From positions 124,001-188,000 of the forward strand of contig NZ_CAKMRU010000001.1 in NCBI RefSeq assembly GCF_928368155.1: a DNA stretch of 64,000 nt, in the 5' to 3' direction. The position numbers and the translations under genes are program-made. Shown here piece after piece: positions 38,001-46,660 of this stretch. The stretch comes from Anaerococcus ihuae (GTDB taxonomy: Bacteria > Bacillota > Clostridia > Tissierellales > Peptoniphilaceae). The number at the start of each line of letters is the position of its first letter. The first letter of the stretch is position 1. Below the pieces are notes generated by a model. It saw nothing but the letters and a program-made list of their open reading frames with translations. It was not told where the DNA came from and did no database searches.

Positions 38001-38473
38001 TGCCTTATATTTTCAAATTTTCCATTTACAGCATCTGCCAAGTCAAATGGATTTAATTTTAAACTAACTCCACATTTTCCACCAGAAACAATCATTTTAT
38101 CAAGATCTTTTGCGCTATCATCAATAAAAACTGGATAATCTTTTTTCATGGCAAGAGGAGTCGTTTCACCTCTTTGATAGCCTACTTTAGATTTTAAATT
38201 TTTGGTTGGAAGAATTGAAATGCTTTTAACACCTGCAACTTTAGCTGCTTTTTTCATATCGATTGAATCATAAGATCTTACCAAATAAATTATAATTTCC
38301 TTATCTTTTGAAATTGTAGCTATAGTTTTATACATTTTATTTAAATCGACGTGAGATTTTTTACCAGCATCCACTGCTGATTTAAATTCTCCGCCCAAGT
38401 CATACTCTATTTCTTCATAATCAATATTTTTATTTTCTAAAATTCTCATTGCATTTGTTTTAACTTTTCCCAT
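37997..38473 (-). CDS. ybaK: YbaK/EbsC-type aminoacyl-tRNA deacylase
   Basis: This 158-residue protein is of the YbaK fold, which removes cysteine or other wrong amino acids from mischarged tRNA-Pro. TNAMRILENKNIDYEEIEYD at the N-terminus, the central MYKTIATISKDKEIIIYLV and the GYQRGETTPLAMKKDYPVFID and KCGVSLKLNP segments are family-typical. The start at 38473 behind AAAGGAG is chosen over an upstream ATG that would add 16 unlikely residues. It overlaps the following unknown gene by 4 bp. Confidence 0.9.
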   Translation of the reverse strand: MGKVKTNAMRILENKNIDYEEIEYDLGGEFKSAVDAGKKSHVDLNKMYKTIATISKDKEIIIYLVRSYDSIDMKKAAKVAGVKSISILPTKNLKSKVGYQRGETTPLAMKKDYPVFIDDSAKDLDKMIVSGGKCGVSLKLNPFDLADAVNGKFENIRQ

Positions 38474-38575
38474 ACTAGCTCCTTTCTTTTTTAATATTAC
38501 CAGAAAATTACAAAAAATCATTAATATTTATCAATTTTGGGTATACTTAACTTATAAGAAATTAGGAGAATTTGG

Positions 38576-39349
38576 ATGATTGAAAAAATTATAATAACTT
38601 ATATTTATCATTCCTGCTATAGTGTTGAGATAGGGGATTATTTTATTATATTTGATTATTATAAGGGAGTTTTAAATATACCTGAAGATAAAAAAGTGAT
38701 TTTTGTTGCAAGTCATGGACATTCCGACCACTACACTTCAGAAATTTTAAAAATTCCTAATATGAAAAATTATACTTATATTTTATCAAGTGATATCGCA
38801 CACTTGGAAAGTGATGACAATATTATTTATATAAAAGAAAATAAATTGGGCATGGACCAATTGAAATCTTTATATAATTCAAAAAATGTATATCTTGTTG
38901 ACCCTTACCAATTTAAGGAAATTAATATTAAAGGAAGGAAAATTTCTATAAAAACTTTTGGCTCAACTGATGAGGGAATTTCCATAATTTTATATATAGA
39001 TGGAATAGAAATTTTTCATGCAGGAGATTTAAATTATTGGGCTTGGGAAGATTATGATGACAAAAGTGTAAAAAAAGAGTATTATGCTTTTATCGACCAA
39101 ATAGAAAAAATAAAAAATGAACCGATAGATATAGCTTTCTTTCCAGTTGATTATAGGTTGGGCGAAAATTATTATAAGGGTCCAAAAATTTTTGCAGACA
39201 CCGTAAAACCTCAACTTATGTTTCCAATTCACAGTGGAGATCATGAAAAAATCAGCTTGAAATTTGCGAGGGAAATAAAATTAAAAGAAACTGTATTTAG
39301 ACCAATTATAGATAAGGGTCAAAAAATTATTGTAGATATAAAGGATTAG
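38576..39349 (+). CDS. UlaG-like metallo-beta-lactamase-fold hydrolase
   Basis: This 257-residue MBL-fold protein has the metal motif SHGHSDHYTSEI (HxHxDH) and later FHAGDLNYWAW and PIHSGDH, which supply further metal ligands. The layout resembles the L-ascorbate-6-phosphate lactonase UlaG and related Zn-dependent hydrolases of unknown substrate. No ascorbate genes lie nearby, so that exact function is unlikely. The TAGGAG site fits the ATG at 38576. It is followed at 6 bp by a degV gene. Confidence 0.82.
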   Translation: MIEKIIITYIYHSCYSVEIGDYFIIFDYYKGVLNIPEDKKVIFVASHGHSDHYTSEILKIPNMKNYTYILSSDIAHLESDDNIIYIKENKLGMDQLKSLYNSKNVYLVDPYQFKEINIKGRKISIKTFGSTDEGISIILYIDGIEIFHAGDLNYWAWEDYDDKSVKKEYYAFIDQIEKIKNEPIDIAFFPVDYRLGENYYKGPKIFADTVKPQLMFPIHSGDHEKISLKFAREIKLKETVFRPIIDKGQKIIVDIKD

Positions 39350-39354
39350 GTAAG

Positions 39355-40209
39355 ATGGAGAAAATAGCAGTATTAGTAGATTCTGGGTCAGATATAGATT
39401 TAGAAAAAGCTAAGGAATTTGGCATTTATTTGATGCCATTTTATGTAAATTTAGATGGGAAATTTTATAAAGAACAAGTAGATTTAAAACCAGAAGAATT
39501 TTATGATTGGATAAGAAAAAATGAAAAATTGCCAAAAACTTCTATCCCATCACCAGGCGAGTTAGAAGAAAAATTAAATGAAATAAAAAATGATGGATAT
39601 GAAAAATTAATAATAATTACCATATCCAAAAATTTCACAGGATTTTTCAATTTATGTTCACAAATGGATTATGAGGGACTTGATATAAAAGTTATTGATT
39701 CTAGGTCAGTTGCCCTTACAACAGGTTTACTTGCAATTTATGCCAAAGATTTAATAGAAAAAAGGTTTGAATTTGAAAAAATAGTGGAAATGGTAGAAGA
39801 AAAGAAAAAAGAATCAAAAATATTTTTTACTATAGACACATTTAAATATATAATTGCAGGAGGAAGAGTTCCTAAAGCTTTTGGAAAAGTTGGAGAACTT
39901 TTAAATATAAAACCCATAGTTTTATGTGATCCAACTGATGGTAAATATCACATAGTAAAAACTTGCAGGGGCGAGAAAAAAGTTATAAAAGAAATGGAAA
40001 AAATCGCAAACGAATACTTGGGAAAATTTGACAAATATTACATGATAATTTCAAATGGTGGATACAAAAAAGGCTCTGAAATTTTGGAAGAAAAATTAAA
40101 AGATTTTAAGGAAAAATCTAGCCTATTTTTATCATCACAAATAGCTCCAAGTCTTGGAGCAAATACAGGACCAGGTTTATTTGGCTTTGGATTTTTACCT
40201 ATTGATTAA
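39355..40209 (+). CDS. DegV family fatty-acid-binding protein
   Basis: This 284-residue protein is of the DegV/FakB family, with VLVDSGSDIDLEKA, KTSIPSPGELEE, ITISKNFTGFFN and C-terminal SLGANTGPGLFGFGF. It is clearly a different subfamily from the DegV at 35509, with only the general fold and motifs in common. It is probably co-transcribed with the MBL-fold gene 6 bp upstream and is closed by a strong terminator. Confidence 0.9.
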   Translation: MEKIAVLVDSGSDIDLEKAKEFGIYLMPFYVNLDGKFYKEQVDLKPEEFYDWIRKNEKLPKTSIPSPGELEEKLNEIKNDGYEKLIIITISKNFTGFFNLCSQMDYEGLDIKVIDSRSVALTTGLLAIYAKDLIEKRFEFEKIVEMVEEKKKESKIFFTIDTFKYIIAGGRVPKAFGKVGELLNIKPIVLCDPTDGKYHIVKTCRGEKKVIKEMEKIANEYLGKFDKYYMIISNGGYKKGSEILEEKLKDFKEKSSLFLSSQIAPSLGANTGPGLFGFGFLPID

Positions 40210-40214
40210 TAAAC

Positions 40215-40245
40215 AAAAAGACGAGAATTTTTTTCTCGTCTTTTT
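40215..40245. terminator. Bidirectional terminator between degV and the superoxide reductase gene
   Basis: A perfect 13-bp stem (40215-40227 with 40233-40245) with a T loop lies between two converging genes. Confidence 0.9.
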
Positions 40246-40263
40246 AAGTGAAAATTTTTAATC

Positions 40264-40623
40264 TTATTTAATTTCTAAAGAATTTTCCCAAAGGCCATGG
40301 ATATTGCAATAACTTAGTGCAAATAAAGTACCTTTTTTGTCAGATTTAAATTCACCAACAGCTTTTGGAGTTGTATAAATTTCACTTTCACCGTGAGCTG
40401 AGAAATTATAATTTGCAATTTCTACAGGTAATTTTTCTCCTTCTGGAATAAAGAATACTTTAATCCAAGCAATATGATGCTCTAAAGTATTTGGGTGAGC
40501 AATTTCTTTTCCAACAAAAGCAGAAACTTCATATTTTCCTTCACCAAGTTCTTTATATTCTAATTCTGGTACGTGTTTTTCATTTTTCCAATCGCCTGAT
40601 TGAACAGTTTGTGTTAATAACAT
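40264..40623 (-). CDS. Superoxide reductase (neelaredoxin type)
   Basis: This is a 119-residue one-iron superoxide reductase. The full ligand set can be placed: His17 in EKHVPEL (with Glu15 and Lys16 beside it, as in characterised enzymes), His43 in AHPN, His49 in TLEHH, and Cys106 with His109 in YCNIHG. It lacks the N-terminal desulforedoxin domain of two-iron forms. The enzyme reduces superoxide to peroxide without forming O2 and usually takes electrons from rubredoxin. No functional rubredoxin gene is visible in this window. An AGGAGGAT site precedes the ATG. Confidence 0.92.
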   Translation of the reverse strand: MLLTQTVQSGDWKNEKHVPELEYKELGEGKYEVSAFVGKEIAHPNTLEHHIAWIKVFFIPEGEKLPVEIANYNFSAHGESEIYTTPKAVGEFKSDKKGTLFALSYCNIHGLWENSLEIK

Positions 40624-40715
40624 AAAATCCTCCTAAATTTTTATCTACACTTATTTGATACCCATAGGCAAAAAAAAATAACAAAAATATAAAAGTTTTT
40701 TTAAGGCTTCAAATT

Positions 40716-40724
40716 TGTTATAAT
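40716..40724 (+). promoter_or_regulatory. Extended -10 promoter very close to the rlmL-like start
   Basis: TG-T-TATAAT ends 9 bp before the ATG at 40734, with no Shine-Dalgarno in between. The transcript would be leaderless or nearly so. Confidence 0.5.
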
Positions 40725-40733
40725 ATAATTGTT

Positions 40734-41876
40734 ATGGAAAAAATTATTATTACAACAAGTTTTGGTTTAGAAAGCTTAATAAAAAGACAATTACAAGAAG
40801 AAAATTATAAAGATTTTGAAGTTTTAAATGGAAAAATAATTTTAAATGGAAATTTGGATGATGTTGGTTATTTAAATTTAAATTTAAGAGAAGCAGATAG
40901 GGTGTTTTTAGAAATTGCATCATTTGAGGCTAAAAGCTTTGAAGAATTATTTGAAAATATAAATAAAATAGATTGGTTTGATTTTTTATCAATTGACGAT
41001 AATTTCATTATAAATGCAAGGACTTACAAATCAAAATTATTCTCACTTCCTTCAATCCAATCAATAAGCGAAAAGGCTATAGTTGATTCCTTAAAAAGAA
41101 AATATAAAATTTCAACTTTTAAAAAAACAGGAGCTCGCGTTCAAATTGAAATAATGATTGAAAAAAATATAGTTTCAGTTTGCCTTGACACATCGGGAGA
41201 TGGTCTTCACAAAAGAGGCTACAGGGAGGGCAGTGTGAAAGCTCCTTTGAGAGAAAATTTGGCAGCTGCTCTAATAGATTTATCTTTTTATAGAGATGAT
41301 AGGTTTTTGTTCGATGGTTTTTGTGGATCAGGAACTATTTTAATCGAAGCTGCAAGAAAAGAAAGAAATATAGCTCCAGGTCTTGATAGGGATTTTGATT
41401 TTACATCTTTTAAATTTTACGATAAAAAAAGATTTGAAAAAATAAAAAAAGAAGCCTATGAAAAAATCGACTATAATAAAAAAATAAATATTTTAGGCTC
41501 AGACCTATCAAAAAAAGCAATTGATCTTGCAAAAAATAATGCTTTAAATGCTGGAGTTTATGAAGATATCACTTTTTTGAATAAAGATTTTAGAGAAATA
41601 AATTTAAAAGATAATTTTGGAATTTTTATATCAAACCCACCATATGGAGAAAGATTATCAAGATTTGACAAGGAAAAAATCTCGAAAATGATAGATGATA
41701 AGTTTAAGACTTTGGATACTTGGTCAATGTTTATAATTTCATCAGATGAAAAAATTGATAAAAATATTAAAAGAAAGTTATCAAAAAAGAGAAAATTATA
41801 TAATGGGGGAGAAAAAGTTGACCTCTACCAATATTTTGGTAAAAGACCAAAAAAAGATAGAAAAGTTAAGATTTAA
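40734..41876 (+). CDS. THUMP-domain 23S rRNA (guanine-N2)-methyltransferase, RlmL/YpsC type
   Basis: This 380-residue protein has an N-terminal ferredoxin-like and THUMP RNA-binding part (about 1-155) and a methyltransferase domain. The latter has the SAM loop FDGFCGSGTILIEAA and the catalytic NPPY motif in ISNPPYGERL, as in enzymes that make m2G in rRNA. It matches the single-domain Firmicute type (YpsC) rather than the fused E. coli RlmKL. The start lacks any ribosome-binding site and sits just after a -10 element. Confidence 0.88.
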   Translation: MEKIIITTSFGLESLIKRQLQEENYKDFEVLNGKIILNGNLDDVGYLNLNLREADRVFLEIASFEAKSFEELFENINKIDWFDFLSIDDNFIINARTYKSKLFSLPSIQSISEKAIVDSLKRKYKISTFKKTGARVQIEIMIEKNIVSVCLDTSGDGLHKRGYREGSVKAPLRENLAAALIDLSFYRDDRFLFDGFCGSGTILIEAARKERNIAPGLDRDFDFTSFKFYDKKRFEKIKKEAYEKIDYNKKINILGSDLSKKAIDLAKNNALNAGVYEDITFLNKDFREINLKDNFGIFISNPPYGERLSRFDKEKISKMIDDKFKTLDTWSMFIISSDEKIDKNIKRKLSKKRKLYNGGEKVDLYQYFGKRPKKDRKVKI

Positions 41877-41883
41877 GTGGTAC

Positions 41884-41889
41884 TATAAT
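41884..41889 (+). promoter_or_regulatory. -10 element of the L,D-transpeptidase gene
   Basis: TATAAT directly after the rlmL-like stop, 11 bp before AGGAGG. The -35 is poor. Confidence 0.45.
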
Positions 41890-41904
41890 TACAGCTACTA
41901 GGAG

Positions 41905-43323
41905 GTGTTTATTATTAATAGTAACGAAACAAACAAAAAATCAAATAAAATATGGATTACAATCGGTGGAATTGTAGTAGGAATATATATAATAGGAACA
42001 GTTTTGTTTTCCTTTGTTTGCTTGCCAAATACTCATGTGAATGGGAAGAATGTCTCATTTGCTCCAAAAGAATCAGTAATTGGTGAAAGTGTAGGAGATT
42101 TTGATATAAAATTTAAGGGATTAGATGATAAGGAATTATCATTTAACTCAAAAGATGTTGATTACAAGGCAAATATTCCAAAAGGAGCAAGCCTTGATCA
42201 AAATCCTTTAAAATGGCCAATTAGTTTTTTGACAAAAGAAAATTTTGATTTCGATTACAAGGTAAACTTTGATGAAGGTAAACTTGATAATATTATAAAA
42301 AATTCAAGTTTTATGAACAAGGTTATTGAACCTAAAGACGCAAAATTAGAATTTGATGGACAAGAATTTAAAATTGATAAAGAAGTTGAAGGAAACAAGA
42401 TTAAATATAATAAATTAAAAAAAGAGTTAGTTTCTGCAATAAAAACCAGAAATTCTAATATAGAAATGGATGAAAAATTTTATGAACGTCCAAAAGTTTA
42501 TTCAGATAATAAAAACTTGCAAAAAGCACTAAAAGAAGCAAATGAGGCTTTAAAATTATCTTATAAATTTAATATTAAAGGCTTTGATTATAAAATTGAA
42601 GGTAAAACTTTGGCTGATATGATTGATTTCAAAGATGGAAAATTAACTTTAAATTATGATAAGCTTGCCCAATTTGTTTCAAAAATGGCAGAAGAAACAG
42701 ATACTTACGGCAAAAATAGGAAATTTAAGGCGACTGATCTTGGTGAAATCACAGTAAATCCTGGAGTATATGGTTTTATTATGAACCAAGAAGAAACCAT
42801 TAATTCTGTCTTAAAATCATTTGATCAAAAAAAATCAGCAAATATTGATCCAATATATGAAAAAGAAGGATTTGCAAGATACGATGATGGATCTGATTTG
42901 AAAGATACCTATGTTGAAGTGGATATTTCAAGACAGCAATTATGGTATTATCAAAATGGTGAGCTTCTACTTTCTACGCCTGTAGTTACGGGAGATGTTT
43001 CTCAAAAAGGATTTACAAATGTGGGTGTAGGTTCAATTCTTTCAAAAGAAACTAACAAAAAATTGAAGGGAGATAACTTTGATGGAAGCAAGTATTCAGT
43101 TCCCGTAAAATATTGGATGCCTATAGGATGGGATGGTGAAGGACTCCACGATGCTGGATGGAGAAGTACTTTTGGTTCAAATTATTATATGTATTCAGGG
43201 TCAAATGGATGTATAAATATGCCGCCAGACCAAGCCGCAAAATTATACTCAGTTATAGATTTTAATACTCCAGTTGTTGTCTATGAATCATCAACAAATA
43301 ATTCACCAAATATGTTATATTAA
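41905..43323 (+). CDS. L,D-transpeptidase with YkuD domain, membrane-anchored
   Basis: This protein of about 470 residues has one N-terminal transmembrane helix (about 16-38), a repeated peptidoglycan-binding-like region (about 45-320) and a C-terminal YkuD domain. The catalytic motif reads HDAGWRSTFG followed by SNGCINM, with the nucleophile Cys about 36 residues from the end. These enzymes cross-link peptidoglycan through 3-3 bonds and tolerate beta-lactams. The start is odd: no ATG exists in frame before the helix. The frame opens at GTG 41905, but that codon is the end of AGGAGG; the best-spaced codons after it are ATT at 41911 or 41914. The true start is therefore undecided. Confidence 0.88.
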   Translation: MFIINSNETNKKSNKIWITIGGIVVGIYIIGTVLFSFVCLPNTHVNGKNVSFAPKESVIGESVGDFDIKFKGLDDKELSFNSKDVDYKANIPKGASLDQNPLKWPISFLTKENFDFDYKVNFDEGKLDNIIKNSSFMNKVIEPKDAKLEFDGQEFKIDKEVEGNKIKYNKLKKELVSAIKTRNSNIEMDEKFYERPKVYSDNKNLQKALKEANEALKLSYKFNIKGFDYKIEGKTLADMIDFKDGKLTLNYDKLAQFVSKMAEETDTYGKNRKFKATDLGEITVNPGVYGFIMNQEETINSVLKSFDQKKSANIDPIYEKEGFARYDDGSDLKDTYVEVDISRQQLWYYQNGELLLSTPVVTGDVSQKGFTNVGVGSILSKETNKKLKGDNFDGSKYSVPVKYWMPIGWDGEGLHDAGWRSTFGSNYYMYSGSNGCINMPPDQAAKLYSVIDFNTPVVVYESSTNNSPNMLY

Positions 43324-43328
43324 TTTTT

Positions 43329-43385
43329 AAAAGGGGCTGTTGCAAAACTATGAATAATTTATTCGTTTTGTAACAGTACCTTTTT
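43329..43385 (+). terminator. Terminator after the L,D-transpeptidase gene
   Basis: A 12-bp stem (43337-43348 with 43365-43376, one G-T pair), an AT-rich loop and an outer AAAGG/CCTTT pairing lead into T. The arm GGGGCTGTTGCAAAAC looks like the end of an insertion sequence. Confidence 0.8.
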
Positions 43386-43412
43386 ATATTTACTAATTGA
43401 AAGGAAGAAAAA

Positions 43413-44243
43413 TTGATTAAAATTGAAAATTTAAATTTTTCTTATAAAGATAATTCAGAAGAAAATGAAATTAAATCCACACAAGCTTTAAATAATTTAA
43501 ATTTATCTATTAAAGAAGGAGAATTTGTGGCGATTTTAGGCCATAATGGTTCAGGAAAATCGACTCTTGCAAAACTTTTAAATGGACAAATATTTCCAAC
43601 TAAAGGAGATATTTTGATTTGCGGAATGAATACAAAAGATGAGAAAAAAATTTGGGACATAAGAGAAAAATGTTCAATGGTTTTTCAAAATCCAGATAAC
43701 CAAATGGTAGCGACAACTGTAGAAAACGAAGTGGCCTTTGGTCCAGAAAATTTACAAGTCAAAAATCCTGAACTTAGAGAAAGGGTAGATGAGGCAATTA
43801 AGCTTGTCGGTATGGAAAATTATAAAAAAAGATCTCCTTCTGCTCTTTCCGGTGGACAAAAACAAAGAGTTTCTATTGCAGGAGTTATAGCTATGCTATC
43901 AGATTGTATTATTTTTGATGAACCAACAGCAATGCTAGATCCTCAAGGAAGAAATGATGTTATGGAAATTATTCATACATTAAATAAAAAATATAAAAAA
44001 ACAGTTGTTCACATTACTCATTATATGGAAGAAGCTGCCCTTGCTGATAGGATAATTGTTTTAAATAAGGGAGAAAAAGCTCTTGAGGGAAGTGCTAGAG
44101 AAGTTTTTTCAAAGGTAAAAGAGATGAAAGATTTGGGACTTACAGTTCCTCAAGTTACAGAAATTGCCTATGAACTTGAAAAAGAGGGTTATAATTTTGA
44201 AAAGTTACCTTTAAATATAGAAGAATTTTTGGAGCTAGTATGA
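43413..44243 (+). CDS. ecfA1: ECF transporter ATPase A1
   Basis: This 276-residue ABC ATPase has Walker A GHNGSGKST, Q-loop MVFQNPDNQMVATTVENEVAFGPEN, signature LSGGQKQR and Walker B IIFDEPTAMLDP. QNPDNQ and the vitamin-transporter-like Q-loop region are typical of EcfA. The start is TTG behind AAGGAAG. It overlaps ecfA2 by 4 bp in the conserved ecfA1-ecfA2-ecfT-truA order. The module energises separate substrate-binding S components for vitamins or metals, none of which are in this window. Confidence 0.94.
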   Translation: MIKIENLNFSYKDNSEENEIKSTQALNNLNLSIKEGEFVAILGHNGSGKSTLAKLLNGQIFPTKGDILICGMNTKDEKKIWDIREKCSMVFQNPDNQMVATTVENEVAFGPENLQVKNPELRERVDEAIKLVGMENYKKRSPSALSGGQKQRVSIAGVIAMLSDCIIFDEPTAMLDPQGRNDVMEIIHTLNKKYKKTVVHITHYMEEAALADRIIVLNKGEKALEGSAREVFSKVKEMKDLGLTVPQVTEIAYELEKEGYNFEKLPLNIEEFLELV

Positions 44244-45097
44244 AAATTGAACTAAAAAATGTTGATTATATATATAATGAAGATAGTGAAGAAGAAAACT
44301 ATGCTCTAAAAAATATTAATTTAGAGATTAATAAGCACGAAATAATTGGTTTGATTGGTCAAACAGGATCTGGAAAATCAACTTTAGTTCAGCTTTTAAA
44401 TGGTTTACTTATTCCTACAAATGGTGATGTTTTTGTAGATGGAGTAAATACAAAAGATAAAAAAACTAGAAGAGATATAAGATTTAAGGTAGGACTTGTT
44501 TTCCAATATCCAGAAAATCAATTGTTTGAAGAAACTGTTCATAAAGATATTGCATTTGGTCCAAAAAATATGGGACTTGATGATGAAGAAATTCAAAAGA
44601 GAGTGAAAAATTCTATGGAAGCTGTTGGTCTTGATTATGAAAAGATAGCCAATAAATCTCCATTTGAATTATCTGGAGGTCAACAAAGAAGAGTTGCAGT
44701 TTGTGGAATTATTTCCATGAACCCAAAAGTTTTGGTTTTGGATGAGCTTACAGCTGGAATTGATCCAAAGGGAAGAGATGATATTTTTGGAGAAATTTTA
44801 AAACTTTATGACGATGATCCAGAACTTACAATTGTTTTGGTTTCACACTCTATGGAAGATGTGGCAAAATATGTTGATAGGGTTATTGTCATGAATAAGG
44901 GAGAAGTTTTTTCCGATAAGTCAACTTATGATACCTTTACAAAAACAGATTTATTATCAATTGGGCTTGATATTCCACAAGTTACAAAATTTATGAAAGC
45001 CTTAAAAGAAAAGGGCGCAGATGTTAGGGATGATATTTACACAGTAAAAGATGCTGTCGTTGAATTAAAAAAATATTTGGAGGCTAAGAATGAATAA
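44240..45097 (+). CDS. ecfA2: ECF transporter ATPase A2
   Basis: This 285-residue ABC ATPase pairs with EcfA1. It shows Walker A GQTGSGKST, FQYPENQLFEETVHKDIAFGPKN, signature ELSGGQQRR and Walker B LVLDELTAGIDP. The FQYPE-QLFEETV segment is a mark of EcfA2 as opposed to EcfA1. It overlaps its neighbours on both sides (4 bp and 8 bp), which implies coupled translation of the energising module. Confidence 0.94.
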   Translation: MKIELKNVDYIYNEDSEEENYALKNINLEINKHEIIGLIGQTGSGKSTLVQLLNGLLIPTNGDVFVDGVNTKDKKTRRDIRFKVGLVFQYPENQLFEETVHKDIAFGPKNMGLDDEEIQKRVKNSMEAVGLDYEKIANKSPFELSGGQQRRVAVCGIISMNPKVLVLDELTAGIDPKGRDDIFGEILKLYDDDPELTIVLVSHSMEDVAKYVDRVIVMNKGEVFSDKSTYDTFTKTDLLSIGLDIPQVTKFMKALKEKGADVRDDIYTVKDAVVELKKYLEAKNE

Positions 45098-45884
45098 TAT
45101 AGCTATAGGTCAATATTTACCATATGATACCTTTATTCACAAATTAGATCCAAGAGTAAAATTAATTGCATCCTTACTTTTTATAATTACCATATTTTTT
45201 GTTCAAACTTTTGTAGGCTACATTCCCTTTGTAATTTTACTAATTGGAATGATTATTGTAGGAAAAATTCCTGTAAAATCATTAATTAGAAGTATAAAAC
45301 CTTTAATTTGGATTTTGCTTATAACTGGTCTTATAAATTTATTTACAACAAGTGGAAAAACACTTTTTACTATTTTTTCACTTACTGCAACATATGAGGG
45401 ACTTTATAAAACTATTTTTATGTTTGTAAGAATTATTATGATAGTTGTTTCAACTTCTGTTTTAACTTTTACAACTTCCCCAATGGAACTTACAGATGGC
45501 TTGGAAAAATTATTTTCTCCTTTAAAAAGATTTGGATTTCCGGCAGGAGAACTTGCTATGATGGTTTCAATTTCTTTAAGATTTATTCCAACTCTTTTTG
45601 AAGAAGCCCAAAGAATAAAAATGGCTCAAATGGCAAGGGGAGCAGATTTTGAATCTGGAAATATTATAAATAGGGCGAAAAATATGATTCCTCTATTGGT
45701 TCCACTTTTTATAAATTCATTTAAAAGAAGTGATGATCTTGCAACTGCAATGGAAGCAAGGCTTTATAGGATTGGTAGGGAAAGAACAAGGCTCAATGAA
45801 ATAAAAATGACAAAAATTGATTATATAGTTTTGATTCTTTTTATTTTATTTTGTGCTGTAGTTATTATTAATTTTTTCATATGA
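45090..45884 (+). CDS. ecfT: ECF transporter transmembrane subunit T
   Basis: This 264-residue membrane protein has five to six helices. The coupling segments that bind the two ATPases are recognisable: the RLDPRVKL-like FIHKLDPRVKLIASLL at the start and the Ala-Arg-Gly motifs MAQMARGADFE and ATAMEARLYR. It completes the energising module and precedes truA with a 4-bp overlap. Confidence 0.94.
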   Translation: MNNIAIGQYLPYDTFIHKLDPRVKLIASLLFIITIFFVQTFVGYIPFVILLIGMIIVGKIPVKSLIRSIKPLIWILLITGLINLFTTSGKTLFTIFSLTATYEGLYKTIFMFVRIIMIVVSTSVLTFTTSPMELTDGLEKLFSPLKRFGFPAGELAMMVSISLRFIPTLFEEAQRIKMAQMARGADFESGNIINRAKNMIPLLVPLFINSFKRSDDLATAMEARLYRIGRERTRLNEIKMTKIDYIVLILFILFCAVVIINFFI

Positions 45885-46639
45885 CAATTCAAAATATTTT
45901 ATTAAAGATCCAGTATGATGGGTCTTTATTTGAGGGATTTCAAGTTCAAAATGATAGGAGAACTGTTCAAAAAGAATTAGAAAATGCAATTAGAAAAGTT
46001 ACTGGTGAAGAAAATAGGATTATTGCAAGTGGAAGAACTGACAGTGGAGTCCATGCAAATGAAATGTATATAAATTTTTTAACTGCAAAAAATATAAGAG
46101 CTGATAAATTTCATTTTCATCTAAAAAAATTTTTGCCAGATGATATTTTGGCCTTATCTTCAAAAAAAGTTGATAAAAATTTTCATGCAAGATTTTCTGT
46201 GAAAACAAAAACCTATAAATATGTGATTTCCTTGGAAAAAATTCTTCATCCAATTTATAGAAATTATATGGAACATGTAACCTATAAACTTGATTTTGAT
46301 AAGCTTCAAAAAGGAATGGATGTTTTAAAAGGCGAGCATGATTTTAGAGCCTTTATGCTCAGTGAAAAAAATGATATAATAAATACAATAAGAAAGATTG
46401 ACGATTGCTACTTTGTTTTGAATGAAAATAGCTTATATTTATATTTTAAGGCTGAAAGTTTTCTACATAATCAGGTTAGAATTATGGCGGGTTCATTGAT
46501 TGAGCTAAGTCGTGGAAAAATTAGTCTTGAAGATTTTAAATATTATTTTAATGAAAATAATACCAAAAGAGCCAATCCAACTTTAAAGGCTGGGGGGCTA
46601 TATCTTGAAAGTATTGACTATAGCAATTTAAAAAGTTAG
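45881..46639 (+). CDS. truA: tRNA pseudouridine(38-40) synthase
   Basis: This 252-residue enzyme modifies the tRNA anticodon arm. The catalytic aspartate is in ASGRTDSGVHA, LPDDILALSSKKVDKNFHARFS follows, and the C-terminal FLHNQVRIMAGSLIELSRG and ANPTLKAGGLYLESI are typical. Its position after ecfT, with a 4-bp overlap, is the common arrangement in Firmicutes. The next gene begins 21 bp later. Confidence 0.95.
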   Translation: MTIQNILLKIQYDGSLFEGFQVQNDRRTVQKELENAIRKVTGEENRIIASGRTDSGVHANEMYINFLTAKNIRADKFHFHLKKFLPDDILALSSKKVDKNFHARFSVKTKTYKYVISLEKILHPIYRNYMEHVTYKLDFDKLQKGMDVLKGEHDFRAFMLSEKNDIINTIRKIDDCYFVLNENSLYLYFKAESFLHNQVRIMAGSLIELSRGKISLEDFKYYFNENNTKRANPTLKAGGLYLESIDYSNLKS

Positions 46640-46660
46640 TTATTATTATGGGAGAGTTAA

